From positions 965,893 to 1,029,892 of the forward strand of contig NZ_BNCI01000001.1 of NCBI RefSeq assembly GCF_014656395.1: DNA of 64,000 bases, given 5' to 3'. The notes under the pieces are model-generated. The model saw only the letters and a list, made by a program, of their open reading frames with translations, searched no databases and had not been told where the DNA came from. The stretch is from Kordiimonas sediminis (lineage in GTDB: Bacteria; Pseudomonadota; Alphaproteobacteria; Sphingomonadales; Kordiimonadaceae). The position numbers and the translations under genes were made by a program. Below, in pieces: positions 36,892-45,171 of the stretch (position 1 is its first letter; every line of letters starts with the position of its first letter).

Positions 36892-37554
36892 ATGAAAAAA
36901 TTATTAGCGACTGCTGTATTGGCGCTTGGCTTTGCGATGCCGTCAAATGCTGCAATCACAATTACGGAAATAAATCCGTCTGAAACCCAGACTGATATCA
37001 ATTATTTCACTTGGAACAATTTCAAAGGTGACTTTGCGGCGCAGGGCGTTGACCTGTTCTTCGGTGGTGCATCATTTGATTTCACTATGGACGGTACACT
37101 GACTTTTGAGTTTGTAGGCGCTGAAAGCGGCTGGAATAACTCTTTTGGTGTAACTGGTACATCTACTTACCAGGAAACTGGCGGTACAACTGGCCTTAAT
37201 CTGCCAGGCCTGTTCCTTGGTACACAGAATGTAACTGTCGGCGGCGGTGAAGCGTCTGCTTGGTGGTTCCAGAACGACCAGGGCGCTGGCCCGGTAGGTA
37301 CTGGTAATGCACAGTTTGGTGTTTTCTTCGATTCGTCAAATTACAATGCAACATCTGGTGCATACGAAGTGAATGAAGTGTATTTTGCCTTCGACGATAA
37401 CGGCGCAAATAATGACGATGATTATGACGACATGGTTATTCGTGCGACCTTTACGTCTGCGATCCCTGAGCCTGCAACATGGTTGATGATGATCATGGGC
37501 TTCGGCATGATTGGCATGGCTACACGCCGCCGTCGTAAGCTGGCTCTGTCCTAA
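36892..37554 (+). CDS. PEP-CTERM sorted extracellular protein
   Basis: 220-aa secreted protein. Signal peptide MKKLLATAVLALGFAMPSNA, then an Asn/Gly/Thr-rich middle part with an acidic segment (DDNGANNDDDYDDM) reminiscent of calcium-binding surface domains. The C-terminal sorting tail is IPEPATWLMMIMGFG followed by RRRRK, the alphaproteobacterial PEPxxW form recognised by exosortase. The ribosome site GAGGAGG is excellent. No exosortase or exopolysaccharide gene is in the window, so processing must occur elsewhere. The function is unknown, probably surface or biofilm related. Confidence 0.9.
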   Translation: MKKLLATAVLALGFAMPSNAAITITEINPSETQTDINYFTWNNFKGDFAAQGVDLFFGGASFDFTMDGTLTFEFVGAESGWNNSFGVTGTSTYQETGGTTGLNLPGLFLGTQNVTVGGGEASAWWFQNDQGAGPVGTGNAQFGVFFDSSNYNATSGAYEVNEVYFAFDDNGANNDDDYDDMVIRATFTSAIPEPATWLMMIMGFGMIGMATRRRRKLALS

Positions 37555-37601
37555 GGATATATAGGGCGCGTAACGTACCTGTTGCGCACAGATATCGGAA
37601 A

Positions 37602-37632
37602 GGCTGCACAGTTTGTGCGGCCTTTTTTGTTT
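37602..37632 (+). terminator. Rho-independent terminator of the PEP-CTERM gene
   Basis: GGCTGCACA (37602-37610) pairs with TGTGCGGCC (37614-37622) with one G-T wobble, followed by TTTTTTGTTTT. Confidence 0.85.
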
Positions 37633-37819
37633 TGAGGATTATGCTGTGACCTGTGGGTACGGTATCGTAGCTTAGATACCCATGCTCATCACTTGCATTA
37701 TTATTGCCGTGTGATGTTGTGGGTGGGGCCATACATAACCCGATGAATGCGGAAACTCTCGCACTATCAAATGCTACATATGACCCCTGGGCAGCTGGGA
37801 AGCTGATTAGTACGTATGA

Positions 37820-38422
37820 TTAATCATTCAGGGTGTAAACCATACGAAATCTGACATCTTTCACGCCGTAGGCAGTGCCGTCTACGACACGAGGTTTATA
37901 CCGGAACTTCGCAACGGCCTTCAGCGTTGCTCTGTCAAATACAGTACCGGGTTCGCTTTCAATGATCCTGACATTATCGACCATGCCGTGCTCGGTAACG
38001 TCAAACTCGGCCACGGCCCATCCCTCAATGCCTCTGTCACGTGCACTTACCGGATAAGTTGGGTTCACGCGAACCAGTGGGACCATCTCTCCGTCCATGG
38101 AAGCTGGATTAAAGACATCATCATTGTGTCTTGGTGCCTTTGGCGCTGGGGTCGGGGTATAGTCTGGGATGCCGTCAGGTATGACGGGATCATTAACATC
38201 TGGTACTTTTGGTCGTGGCTCGGGTGGTGCGGGTTTTATTACTCTGTCAATCTTTCGTGGTTTAACTGGCGGTTCTTCATAAAACACATTCTCGAATACA
38301 AAAAGCTCTGCTTCTTGAAGCTCAAGCTCATCTGCAGCTACCATGCCTTGCATTACATACGCTAAGCCAAAAGTTGCTGCTGTTGCGGCGACGGGTACAG
38401 AACTAATTTTCAGATATTTCAT
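37820..38422 (-). CDS. TonB-family energy transducer (paralogue of the operon TonB)
   Basis: 200-aa protein. Residues 1-30 form an N-terminal membrane anchor, residues about 50-95 are a Pro/Lys/Asp-rich spanner (PPVKPRKIDRVIKPAPPEPRP), and the C-terminal TonB domain runs from TYPVSARDRGIEGWAV to the end. The N-terminus and domain resemble those of the TonB in the operon 2 kb upstream (residues such as ERG-EGY and FKYKP correspond). ATG 38422 has GGAGGAGGAAGGA directly upstream. No exbB/exbD accompanies it, so it may share the neighbouring motor. Confidence 0.88.
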   Translation of the reverse strand: MKYLKISSVPVAATAATFGLAYVMQGMVAADELELQEAELFVFENVFYEEPPVKPRKIDRVIKPAPPEPRPKVPDVNDPVIPDGIPDYTPTPAPKAPRHNDDVFNPASMDGEMVPLVRVNPTYPVSARDRGIEGWAVAEFDVTEHGMVDNVRIIESEPGTVFDRATLKAVAKFRYKPRVVDGTAYGVKDVRFRMVYTLND

Positions 38423-39046
38423 TCCTTCCTCCTCCTCTATGAGGTTATAGAGTAACACAATTTATGAAATAACATAACAAAAAAGAAATATTAAACTGCG
38501 ACATGGATAATTGCTTGAGAGGAGGGGATAAAACAAACGTTCTGGAATGGATGACCATCCGGACACACCGTGTCTTGTCAGGGTAATGCGATCACACCGT
38601 GAAGACAGACCAATGGTTACTTGCCCGGCGCGGGAAGGGGGCGGCAGCATGTATCTCAGGCAGTCATTCCACTTAGAGCGTCTGGCGGGTGCATGAAAAG
38701 TGGCGTCTCTGGCACTGACGTGGATATTAACAAGGTGATTGATCTGATTTTAAGGACCGTCAAGGCATGAGGTATGGCGAAGACCTGTAGGCGGTATTAA
38801 ATCGTAGCACACGTTTTCTAGCACGCTTTAAACCACGCAGGAGGCTAGTTTCAACTTACGAATCTTGTGTCACATACCGTGTCAGATGTGCATCACACGA
38901 CCGCTGTATCGTCGTAGCACAGAATAATCCATGCGGACTGTCTTCTGATGATAGTATTCGGTGCGGACTTGTTACCTTCCGACATGAAAAAGGGCGGCAC
39001 TGATGCCACCCTTTTGTCGATTAGAAACTAAAAACTAGCTAGATGC
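38423..39046. other. 624-bp intergenic region between tonB paralogue and TPR gene
   Basis: No convincing gene. It contains an imperfect dyad GTGTCACAT (38868-38876) / ATGTGCATCACAC (38887-38899), two copies of TCGTAGCACA near 38806 and 38913, and a hairpin CTCTAT/ATAGAG (38437-38454) just ahead of the paralogue's ribosome site. Composition differs from the coding DNA and could be a decayed element, but I cannot identify one. Confidence 0.5.
38985..39015 (-). terminator. Terminator of the TonB operon
   Basis: AAAAGGGCGGCA (about 38988-38999) pairs with TGCCACCCTTTT (39004-39015) with one mismatch. Read leftward it continues into TTTTTCATG. It lies about 30 bases past the TPR stop codon. Confidence 0.75.
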
Positions 39047-40423
39047 CTAGTCATCACCAGTGAGCATATCCTCACGGGCTTTTTCAGCTTTCATATAGTT
39101 CGTCCACTGTGTGATCGCACGGCGCTCACGGTCAGAGGTCGCACTTTTACGAGCACTTGCAAATGCTTTTTTAGCATCGTCAAAGTTCTTCATTTCTGTG
39201 TGCGCAGTACCAATCTGCATATAGGAATTGAAGATCTTTTCCTTTGTTTTCTCGTCTTTTTCCTTATTGCCAGTCAGCTCTTTACTGAGAAGCTCAATAG
39301 ATCTCTCAAAAGCTGCGATAGCATCGGCATGACGATCAAGCTGCATGTTAACCTGAGCAATCTGGAACCAAAGATCGCCGTCCTGGTCACCAGCCGCAGC
39401 TTTTTTCAGCGGATCAACAGCGCGTTCATACTCGTTAGCCATCATGTAAGCCTGGCCAAGAGTTTTATAGTTCTTGGCAGACTTCTCAACGCGCTCTTCC
39501 TTGAAAGCTTTCTCAAGTACCCAAGTCGCTTTGATAGGTGCCTGACGGGCAATCAAGATTTGAGCAAGGTTTACCAGCTGAATTTCTTTATCGTCGAGGA
39601 AGCCCTGTTTGTAAGCTGCTTCCGTGATAGAGAAAGACGTCTGTTCCTGTCCCAGTTCACCGTAAACACCAGCAAGCTGTGTCCAGTAAAGTGGCTTTGG
39701 CCAGTTGATCAGAAGGACTTCGAGAACATCACGAACTTTGTCAAATTCATTCAGTTCCCAGTGTGAAGACATGGCAAGCTGGTACCAGCTTTCCTTGACT
39801 TCAATTGTATCCACTGATTCAGCATCGCTGATCGCACGGTAGACATAGTCAAGTGCTTTACGGAAGTCACTGCGGACATAATGAAGCTGACCAATGAACA
39901 TCAACTGCGTGATGCCAACGATTTCAGCACGTGGCTCCCACTGGTTAACATAGTCGAGAGCCTTATCGTAGTTTTCAGTGGTGAAATACAGCTGGGCCAG
40001 ACCAAAGATGATCTGCAGTTCGAGTGCCTCTGGAATTGATTCAGAGAAGGTCAGAATCTTTTCGTAAGCGGTAATCGTGCCATTAGGGTCATCCTGCTCG
40101 TAGGCAAGCATCGCCTTGATCTGCCATGCGACAGCACGTTCATAGTCGTTGATCTTGGTAGAGCTTAGAACGTCATCAAGGCCTTCTTTTGCTTCTGCAT
40201 AATTCTTTGCTTCAAGCGCTTCCTGAGCAACCTGAATCTTCTTATGCACACCTTGGCTCATCGCGGGAACTTTACGTGTATTCCGCTTTGGCTTGGCATC
40301 TTCAGAGCTCTGCGCAAATGCAGCTTCAGAACCGAAGAATGGTGTTGCCTCAGGCAGGGCAGCAGCTGCAATCGCAAAAGCAGCTACGGCCATTGGCAGG
40401 TTATTTATGAGTTTCATTTTCAT
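39047..40423 (-). CDS. TPR-repeat protein of the TonB operon
   Basis: 458-aa exported protein. The N-terminus (LPMAVAAFAIAAAALPEATP) is a signal sequence, followed by about eight tetratricopeptide-type helical repeats (for example ALEAKNYAEAKEGLDDV, YEKILTFSESIPEAL, QAYMMANEYERAVDPLKKA, QLDRHADAIAAFERSI). ATG 40423 has AGGAGA about 7 bases upstream. It is last in the operon. In Vibrio and Shewanella TonB2/TtpC systems a TPR protein occupies the same place; it likely organises the complex in the periplasm. Confidence 0.88.
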   Translation of the reverse strand: MKMKLINNLPMAVAAFAIAAAALPEATPFFGSEAAFAQSSEDAKPKRNTRKVPAMSQGVHKKIQVAQEALEAKNYAEAKEGLDDVLSSTKINDYERAVAWQIKAMLAYEQDDPNGTITAYEKILTFSESIPEALELQIIFGLAQLYFTTENYDKALDYVNQWEPRAEIVGITQLMFIGQLHYVRSDFRKALDYVYRAISDAESVDTIEVKESWYQLAMSSHWELNEFDKVRDVLEVLLINWPKPLYWTQLAGVYGELGQEQTSFSITEAAYKQGFLDDKEIQLVNLAQILIARQAPIKATWVLEKAFKEERVEKSAKNYKTLGQAYMMANEYERAVDPLKKAAAGDQDGDLWFQIAQVNMQLDRHADAIAAFERSIELLSKELTGNKEKDEKTKEKIFNSYMQIGTAHTEMKNFDDAKKAFASARKSATSDRERRAITQWTNYMKAEKAREDMLTGDD

Positions 40424-40442
40424 GCTACTTTCTCCTGCCCCC

Positions 40443-41054
40443 TTAGTCAGCCAGGTCAAAGGTAAAGCGATATTTCACGCCTGTCACAGGGACACCTTTA
40501 CCGTTGATAACTTTTGGTTTGTACTTGAACTTCTCAGCCGCTTTTCTTGCTGCGCGCTCGAAGTAGCCTTTAGGCTCGGCTTCGATAATGATGATAGACT
40601 CAGGTGGTACTGTGCCATCTTCATTCACTGTCAGTTCAACGATTACATAGCCTTCTACACCGCGCTCCTGTGCCCGTCTTGGGTACTGTGGCTGAACACG
40701 AACCAGCGGCAGATAGTCACCATCCTGGCTTGGGCCCAGATCAATACCACCCATATCGACACCAGAGTTCACGTTGGCACGTGATACGCTAAGGTTCATG
40801 GCGTTAGGGTCGGCGATTTCCACGTCAGGTGTATCAAGTTCTGGCGGAGGAGCTTCCACTTCCGGTGGCTTCTCTACCTTACGCTCCATACGCTGTGGCG
40901 GTTGATCCTGAATGTCCTGGACCACGTCAACAAATCTAAACTGTTTAGGCTCTGCGAGGCTTACGTCCTCGAAAGTCACCAGTTGTTGCATGACCATGAA
41001 CAAACCGAATGTTACGCCAGCTGCGGCTGCTATTGCTGCAATAAAACGAGTCAT
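40443..41054 (-). CDS. tonB: TonB-type energy transducer
   Basis: 203-aa TonB2-like protein: N-terminal transmembrane helix (about residues 5-25), a short Pro/Glu-rich spanner (PPQRMERKVEKPPEVEAPPP) and a C-terminal TonB domain with QYPRRAQERGVEGYVIVELTV. It transmits proton-motive force from the ExbB/ExbD motor to outer-membrane receptors. The ATG overlaps the stop of the upstream exbD as TAATG. The short spanner is typical of TonB proteins working with TtpC. Confidence 0.93.
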   Translation of the reverse strand: MTRFIAAIAAAAGVTFGLFMVMQQLVTFEDVSLAEPKQFRFVDVVQDIQDQPPQRMERKVEKPPEVEAPPPELDTPDVEIADPNAMNLSVSRANVNSGVDMGGIDLGPSQDGDYLPLVRVQPQYPRRAQERGVEGYVIVELTVNEDGTVPPESIIIIEAEPKGYFERAARKAAEKFKYKPKVINGKGVPVTGVKYRFTFDLAD

Positions 41055-41452
41055 TACTTATTCTCCGTAGCAAAGGCGATTTTTTCAACACCAGCATTTC
41101 TGATGGCGTCATACACTTTAAGTACCAAACCTGATTTGGACTCAACGTCCGCCTGTATCGCAACTGACCCTTTCGGGTTTTCTGCGTGCAGTTTTTCTAC
41201 GGTCGTCCGAAGTTCTGACAGTTCAACTTCATTCCGGTTAATCCAGATTTCGTCATTGGGCTGTACAGCAATCAGGATAGATACCTGCCGCTGTGCCAGC
41301 GCCGTTTCTGCCTCAGGTTTGGAGACGGTAACACCAGCTTCCTTGACGAAGACCGCAGTAACGATAAAGAAGATCAACATGATAAACACGATGTCGAGCA
41401 TCGGCGTCATGTTGATATCAGCATCTTCTTCTTGTTGTGCGTGATTACGCAT
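41054..41452 (-). CDS. exbD: ExbD/TolR-family biopolymer transporter, copy 2 of the operon
   Basis: 132-aa protein with a single transmembrane helix carrying the proton-conducting Asp20 in NMTPMLDIVFIMLIFF, followed by the periplasmic domain. It is downstream of a second exbD, separated by a 108-bp hairpin-rich spacer, and its stop overlaps tonB. The first 40 residues are nearly identical to those of the other copy, while the periplasmic parts diverge, so the copies may form a mixed dimer. Confidence 0.93.
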   Translation of the reverse strand: MRNHAQQEEDADINMTPMLDIVFIMLIFFIVTAVFVKEAGVTVSKPEAETALAQRQVSILIAVQPNDEIWINRNEVELSELRTTVEKLHAENPKGSVAIQADVESKSGLVLKVYDAIRNAGVEKIAFATENK

Positions 41453-41468
41453 GTACTTTCTCCAAATA

Positions 41469-41553
41469 CCCCTTGAGGTTCACAAGGGGCTATTCTCTCT
41501 TGCCCAGGGCTATCGAAAGCCCGTTTTAAGGGCGGGGGTCAGGTTCCCCCGCC
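41469..41553 (-). other. Intercistronic hairpins between the two exbD genes
   Basis: Three inverted repeats lie in the 108-bp gap: CCCCTTG/CAAGGGG (41469-41475 and 41483-41489), GGGC/GCCC (41507-41510 and 41519-41522) and GGCGGGGG/CCCCCGCC (41531-41538 and 41546-41553). The last is a very stable 8-bp GC stem 8 bases after the upstream exbD stop and has no T-tract. It may protect mRNA ends or reduce read-through. Confidence 0.6.
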
Positions 41554-41560
41554 ACCCCTT

Positions 41561-41977
41561 TTACTTTCTAGGCGTCCACACGATCTTATCGCGCGGGATC
41601 CCGATTGCTTGTGCTTCGTCGTAAATACGCAGTGCCAAGCCAGTGTGGGCTGCTTCGGATGTCTGGATGACAACCGGTGCTTCCGGACGCTCCACACTTT
41701 CCTTCTTGATGATTGATGAAACAGCGCTGATATCGATCGTACGGAAGTCGTGACGAATACGGTTGCTGTCATCAATAACAAACGCGATTGCGCGCTTGTC
41801 ATCTTCAGGTGGTGGTGGAGGAGGACCATTTTGGTCCTCTGGCTTGTTTACATCAATGCCTGACTCACGAACGAAGGAAGCGGTGACGATAAAGAAGATC
41901 AGCATGATGAACACGATGTCGAGCATCGGGGTCATGTTTACTTCTGCTTCTTCCTCACCTTTTGAGAATTTTCTCAT
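41561..41977 (-). CDS. exbD: ExbD/TolR-family biopolymer transporter, copy 1 of the operon
   Basis: 138-aa ExbD with Asp20 in the membrane motif NMTPMLDIVFIMLIFF. Unlike the second copy it has a proline run (GPPPPPPEDDKR, about residues 51-62) just after the membrane helix. It follows exbB by 25 bases. ExbD subunits form the core of the proton channel within the ExbB pentamer. Confidence 0.93.
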   Translation of the reverse strand: MRKFSKGEEEAEVNMTPMLDIVFIMLIFFIVTASFVRESGIDVNKPEDQNGPPPPPPEDDKRAIAFVIDDSNRIRHDFRTIDISAVSSIIKKESVERPEAPVVIQTSEAAHTGLALRIYDEAQAIGIPRDKIVWTPRK

Positions 41978-42002
41978 TGGTTTCTACTCCGTAAGTCTAG
42001 AC

Positions 42003-42530
42003 TTAGTGATCCATGGTCAGGCTGTCTTCAAGACGTTCTGACTCACGCTTCGCACGACGTTCAATGTAGGTGCTCAGGAAAATTCCTGAGAGGGCTGCAA
42101 CCATTCCAGCCATTGTTGGGATGGTTGCCTTGGAAACACCTGCTGCCATTGCACGGGCGTTGGAAGAGCCTTGAGAGCCCATCACGTCGAACACTTCAAT
42201 CATGCCGGTCACAGTACCCAACAGACCAATCAGGGGGCATAGAGCCACAAGAGTTTTGATCGTTGGAACACCTGCTTCGAGACCGTCAGTGATCTCGGAA
42301 ATCATGGCAGTACGAATTTTGTGTGCGTACCATGATTTCCTTTCAGCGCGTGCTTCCCATGCATCAATTACACGGTTGCGCTGTTTTTTGTATTCAAGCG
42401 TAAAATACCAAAGCCGTTCAATGATAAGCACCCACATTATAAACGTGACCAGGAGGATCATGTAAAGGACGTCGCCGCCCCTTTCCATGAACGTCTGGAT
42501 CGCGATTAATGCTTCATTGAGTGCTAACAT
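42003..42530 (-). CDS. exbB: ExbB/TolQ/MotA-family proton channel protein
   Basis: 175-aa membrane protein of the ExbB2 type, with three transmembrane segments. LVALCPLIGLLGTVTGMIEVFDVM and the following helix (GMVAALSGIFLSTY) form the channel wall. Its ATG overlaps the stop of the TtpC-like gene (TAATG). It forms the energising motor with ExbD and TonB. Confidence 0.94.
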   Translation of the reverse strand: MLALNEALIAIQTFMERGGDVLYMILLVTFIMWVLIIERLWYFTLEYKKQRNRVIDAWEARAERKSWYAHKIRTAMISEITDGLEAGVPTIKTLVALCPLIGLLGTVTGMIEVFDVMGSQGSSNARAMAAGVSKATIPTMAGMVAALSGIFLSTYIERRAKRESERLEDSLTMDH

Positions 42531-43876
42531 TAGCCGTTCTCTTTCTCAGCGTGAACTGCGATGATACCTGCAGACTGCTCTTCCAGAATGTGGATCACAG
42601 ACTTGGACATGCCAGCAACAAAGCTGTGCAGAAGCAGAGTTGGGATCGCTACAACAAGACCTTCAACCGTAGTCATCAGGGCTGCAGAAATACCGCCTGC
42701 CATCATTGTTGGGTCACCAGTACCGAACAGTGTGATCGCCTGGAATGTTTCGATCATACCAGTCACTGTACCAAGAAGACCGAACAGAGGTGCTACCGCA
42801 GAGATCAGCTTGATCAGTGTCAGGAAGCGCTCAAGTGCTGGCGTTTCTTTCAGAATTGCTTCGTCAAGTTTCAGTTCGAGAGTTTCAACGTCAACATTGC
42901 GGTTGTTCTCGTAAACAGCCAGAACACGACCCAGTGGGTTGTTAGTGTTAGCCTGCTCGGAGCGGATCTGCTTCTTAACCTTGCCTTTAACAGCAGCGAG
43001 GTAAGCAAACTGAACAACTGCCATCAGGACACCAATCGCACCAAGAGCAAGTGTCAGGTAACCAATTGGACCACCCTGGTCGAGACGCTCTTGAATAGTT
43101 GGCTTTTCAACTTCGAGGTTCAGAAGCTGACCACGAGTTGGGTCAATTGCAACGCTAGTCAGACCAGAACCATTCTGGAAAGCGTTTACAGTTTCAACGA
43201 AACGTGAAGCAGGCTGGCGCGCAACTTCTTCAACTGCACCGTCGTTTTTCAGAACGTAGAACTTGCCTTCGCCCATTACTGCGAAGTCACCGATACGAGT
43301 CAGGTTGATGGTGTGGCTGTTACCGTCTGTGCTGCGAACTTCCTGCTGGAAAGTTTTCACTTCACCGGAACCGATCATTTCTTCGATCATAACAGTTGGC
43401 CATGCGCGAATTTCGTCGATAGATGGCAGTTCGCTGTCGCTTGAAGATTTAGCAACGAGAACGTTGATACCTTCGCCGCGATTTGGGTCACCAATAGAAA
43501 CGTGTGATGAAGAAATTACAGAACGTGCATCACCAGCTGCCTGCTGAAGAACACCAAAGAGTTCCTGCAGCTGACCAAGACGGTTGCGCTGTACTTCGAG
43601 CTGACGCGTGATTTCTTCTTCGTTTGCACGACGAGTAGTCTCAAGCTCAGCAGAAACGCGCTCAAGACGAGCCTGTTCGCGACGTTCCTGAGCAAGCAGA
43701 GACTGCTGCTGGTCTTTACGAGCCTGGAATTCCTGCTCGCGCTGTTTGTGTTCCTGGGTCTCGGTTACGTTACCCTGACGAACTTTGTTAAGCAGTGTAT
43801 CAAGGTCTGCTTGCTGTGCACTTGCGAAGGTAGAAGCACCTACAACAAGAGCTGCTACTGTGAGAAGCTTTTTCAT
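42530..43876 (-). CDS. ttpC: TtpC-like TonB-system energizer (ExbB with periplasmic extension)
   Basis: 448-aa protein with a signal peptide (MKKLLTVAALVVGASTFASA), a coiled-coil periplasmic region (about 25-115, rich in Gln/Glu/Arg), a second periplasmic domain, then an ExbB-like channel domain (SAVAPLFGLLGTVTGMIETF near residue 370). This matches TtpC of the Vibrio and Shewanella TonB2 systems, where TtpC is required with ExbB2/ExbD2/TonB2 for iron-siderophore uptake. Its stop overlaps exbB. Confidence 0.9.
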   Translation of the reverse strand: MKKLLTVAALVVGASTFASAQQADLDTLLNKVRQGNVTETQEHKQREQEFQARKDQQQSLLAQERREQARLERVSAELETTRRANEEEITRQLEVQRNRLGQLQELFGVLQQAAGDARSVISSSHVSIGDPNRGEGINVLVAKSSSDSELPSIDEIRAWPTVMIEEMIGSGEVKTFQQEVRSTDGNSHTINLTRIGDFAVMGEGKFYVLKNDGAVEEVARQPASRFVETVNAFQNGSGLTSVAIDPTRGQLLNLEVEKPTIQERLDQGGPIGYLTLALGAIGVLMAVVQFAYLAAVKGKVKKQIRSEQANTNNPLGRVLAVYENNRNVDVETLELKLDEAILKETPALERFLTLIKLISAVAPLFGLLGTVTGMIETFQAITLFGTGDPTMMAGGISAALMTTVEGLVVAIPTLLLHSFVAGMSKSVIHILEEQSAGIIAVHAEKENG

Positions 43877-43897
43877 TGTTAAATGTCTCCTACGTTC

Positions 43898-44671
43898 TTA
43901 TTCGGCTGGAGCCGCAATTGGAATGACCACGATGTCCTGCTGAGCCTGACGGCGAGCAATCTTCAGAAGCTGCTTAACAGGTGCATTATATTCCTGACCA
44001 AGACGCTCCCAAGCACCGGTTTCAGTGTTCCATGCAGCAGTTTCGTTACCATCCTTAGTCTGGTAGTAGAAACCAACACGGCCCATACGCACGAAGTTTA
44101 CAGAACGACCATCTTCAAGAGATGCTTCGTATGCGTTGATCGTACGACCATACTGTACTTCTGCTTTATACGCTTCGAGAACCAGACGGAAACGCTCAGG
44201 GTCACTTACGTTAGGATCGTCCATAACGTCTTTCAGTGAATCAATGCGATCTTCACGCTCTTCAGTCTGGAACGGAATGTCCTGACTGATGAATTCTGCG
44301 AGATTGTCGATCATTTCGAGCATCAAAGGAGTAATCTGACGCTTAATTTCGTCGATCTGACCGATTGAGACTTTAATCTTCTCAATTTCCTCTTCCTGCC
44401 TGGAAATCACACGACGCTGCTGAGCGTTGTATGCGCGAAGGCCGGCGTTGGTTTTCAAAACACCCTTGTATTCAACTAATAATTTAGAGGTTTCATTGGC
44501 AATGCCATCGATTTTCTGTTGCGATGCTTGCGCGATTTCGTTGGAACGATTCACCTCGTCTACAATAGACTTTAGGCGGGCGTCCTGTGCATTTGCAGCT
44601 GAAGCTCCGATCATGATCGTAGCAGCGGCAATTGTAGAGACAGCAATCCGTTTCACTTTAGCCTTATCCAT
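43898..44671 (-). CDS. DUF3450-family periplasmic coiled-coil protein
   Basis: 257-aa exported protein (signal sequence about residues 8-28, cleaved near ANAQDA). A long coiled coil (about 30-110: IAQASQQKIDGIANETSKLL, VISRQEEEIEKIKVSIGQI) precedes a compact C-terminal part ending in VVIPIAAPAE. DUF3450 genes regularly precede ttpC in marine gammaproteobacteria. It is first in the operon. The function is unknown, but it probably contacts the periplasmic coiled coil of the TtpC-like protein. Confidence 0.88.
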   Translation of the reverse strand: MDKAKVKRIAVSTIAAATIMIGASAANAQDARLKSIVDEVNRSNEIAQASQQKIDGIANETSKLLVEYKGVLKTNAGLRAYNAQQRRVISRQEEEIEKIKVSIGQIDEIKRQITPLMLEMIDNLAEFISQDIPFQTEEREDRIDSLKDVMDDPNVSDPERFRLVLEAYKAEVQYGRTINAYEASLEDGRSVNFVRMGRVGFYYQTKDGNETAAWNTETGAWERLGQEYNAPVKQLLKIARRQAQQDIVVIPIAAPAE

Positions 44672-44711
44672 TTTCTGCCCATTTTGGCTTGTAATCTGCC
44701 GGTGGTTTCAT

Positions 44712-44730
44712 CGTCAGGACCATCCTGACG
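44712..44730. repeat. 8-bp stem hairpin near the start of the TonB operon
   Basis: CGTCAGGA (44712-44719) and TCCTGACG (44723-44730) form a perfect stem with a 3-base loop, 41 bases upstream of the DUF3450 start codon. It has no T-tract, so a leader-RNA structure is more likely than a terminator. Confidence 0.6.
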
Positions 44731-44922
44731 GGTCCGCCAACCAGCTGGTTAACCCTGCAAAGGTTCAGCGCCTGGCTGAGTACCTTTACCCTCTCGAACG
44801 ATGTACGGGTGGCGTTTATGACTGTCAAAAATGACATTACCCCAGTGTCGATACCAGAATAATAAAACTTCCCGTTCCCCGTTCGTGCAGACCACAGGTG
44901 ATATACACCCCGCCACCTTGTT

Positions 44923-44939
44923 AGACGAAAACGTCGTCT
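44923..44939. repeat. 6-bp stem hairpin in the TonB operon leader region
   Basis: AGACGA (44923-44928) and TCGTCT (44934-44939) form a stem with a 5-base loop AAACG. It is close to the larger dyad at 44964. Confidence 0.5.
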
Positions 44940-44963
44940 GGTGATCTATGTGTGTGCCCGGTA

Positions 44964-44988
44964 TAATTAGGTACCTCGTACCGAATTA
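44964..44988. promoter_or_regulatory. 25-bp interrupted dyad, candidate operator
   Basis: TAATT-A-GGTAC-CTC-GTACC-G-AATTA: two nested 5-bp arms on each side match exactly. The size and symmetry fit a dimeric repressor site about 300 bp upstream of the TonB operon. It does not look like a Fur or iron-rhodo box. Confidence 0.5.
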
Positions 44989-45171
44989 GACCCGTCGCAC
45001 TTTCGAGCGCAGTCTGCTTGCGCCATATAATCCAAGAATCTGTTACGATTCCAAGTAAAAATTTCACTTTCTTGCTAGTTTCTTAGCTAAAAAGGATTTT
45101 TTATGTCCTTGACATGGTAAAACATGCTTCAAATTAAGATATAACATTACAGTATTATGACTATTTTGGCA

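Noticed and set aside
38423-39046. Remnant of an insertion sequence
   Set aside because: Repeated short motifs and odd composition are present, but no transposase fragment or terminal inverted repeats can be recognised.
42521-43207. 228-aa rightward frame antisense to the TtpC-like gene
   Set aside because: Shadow of the ttpC/exbB coding DNA; low-complexity composition, no ribosome site.
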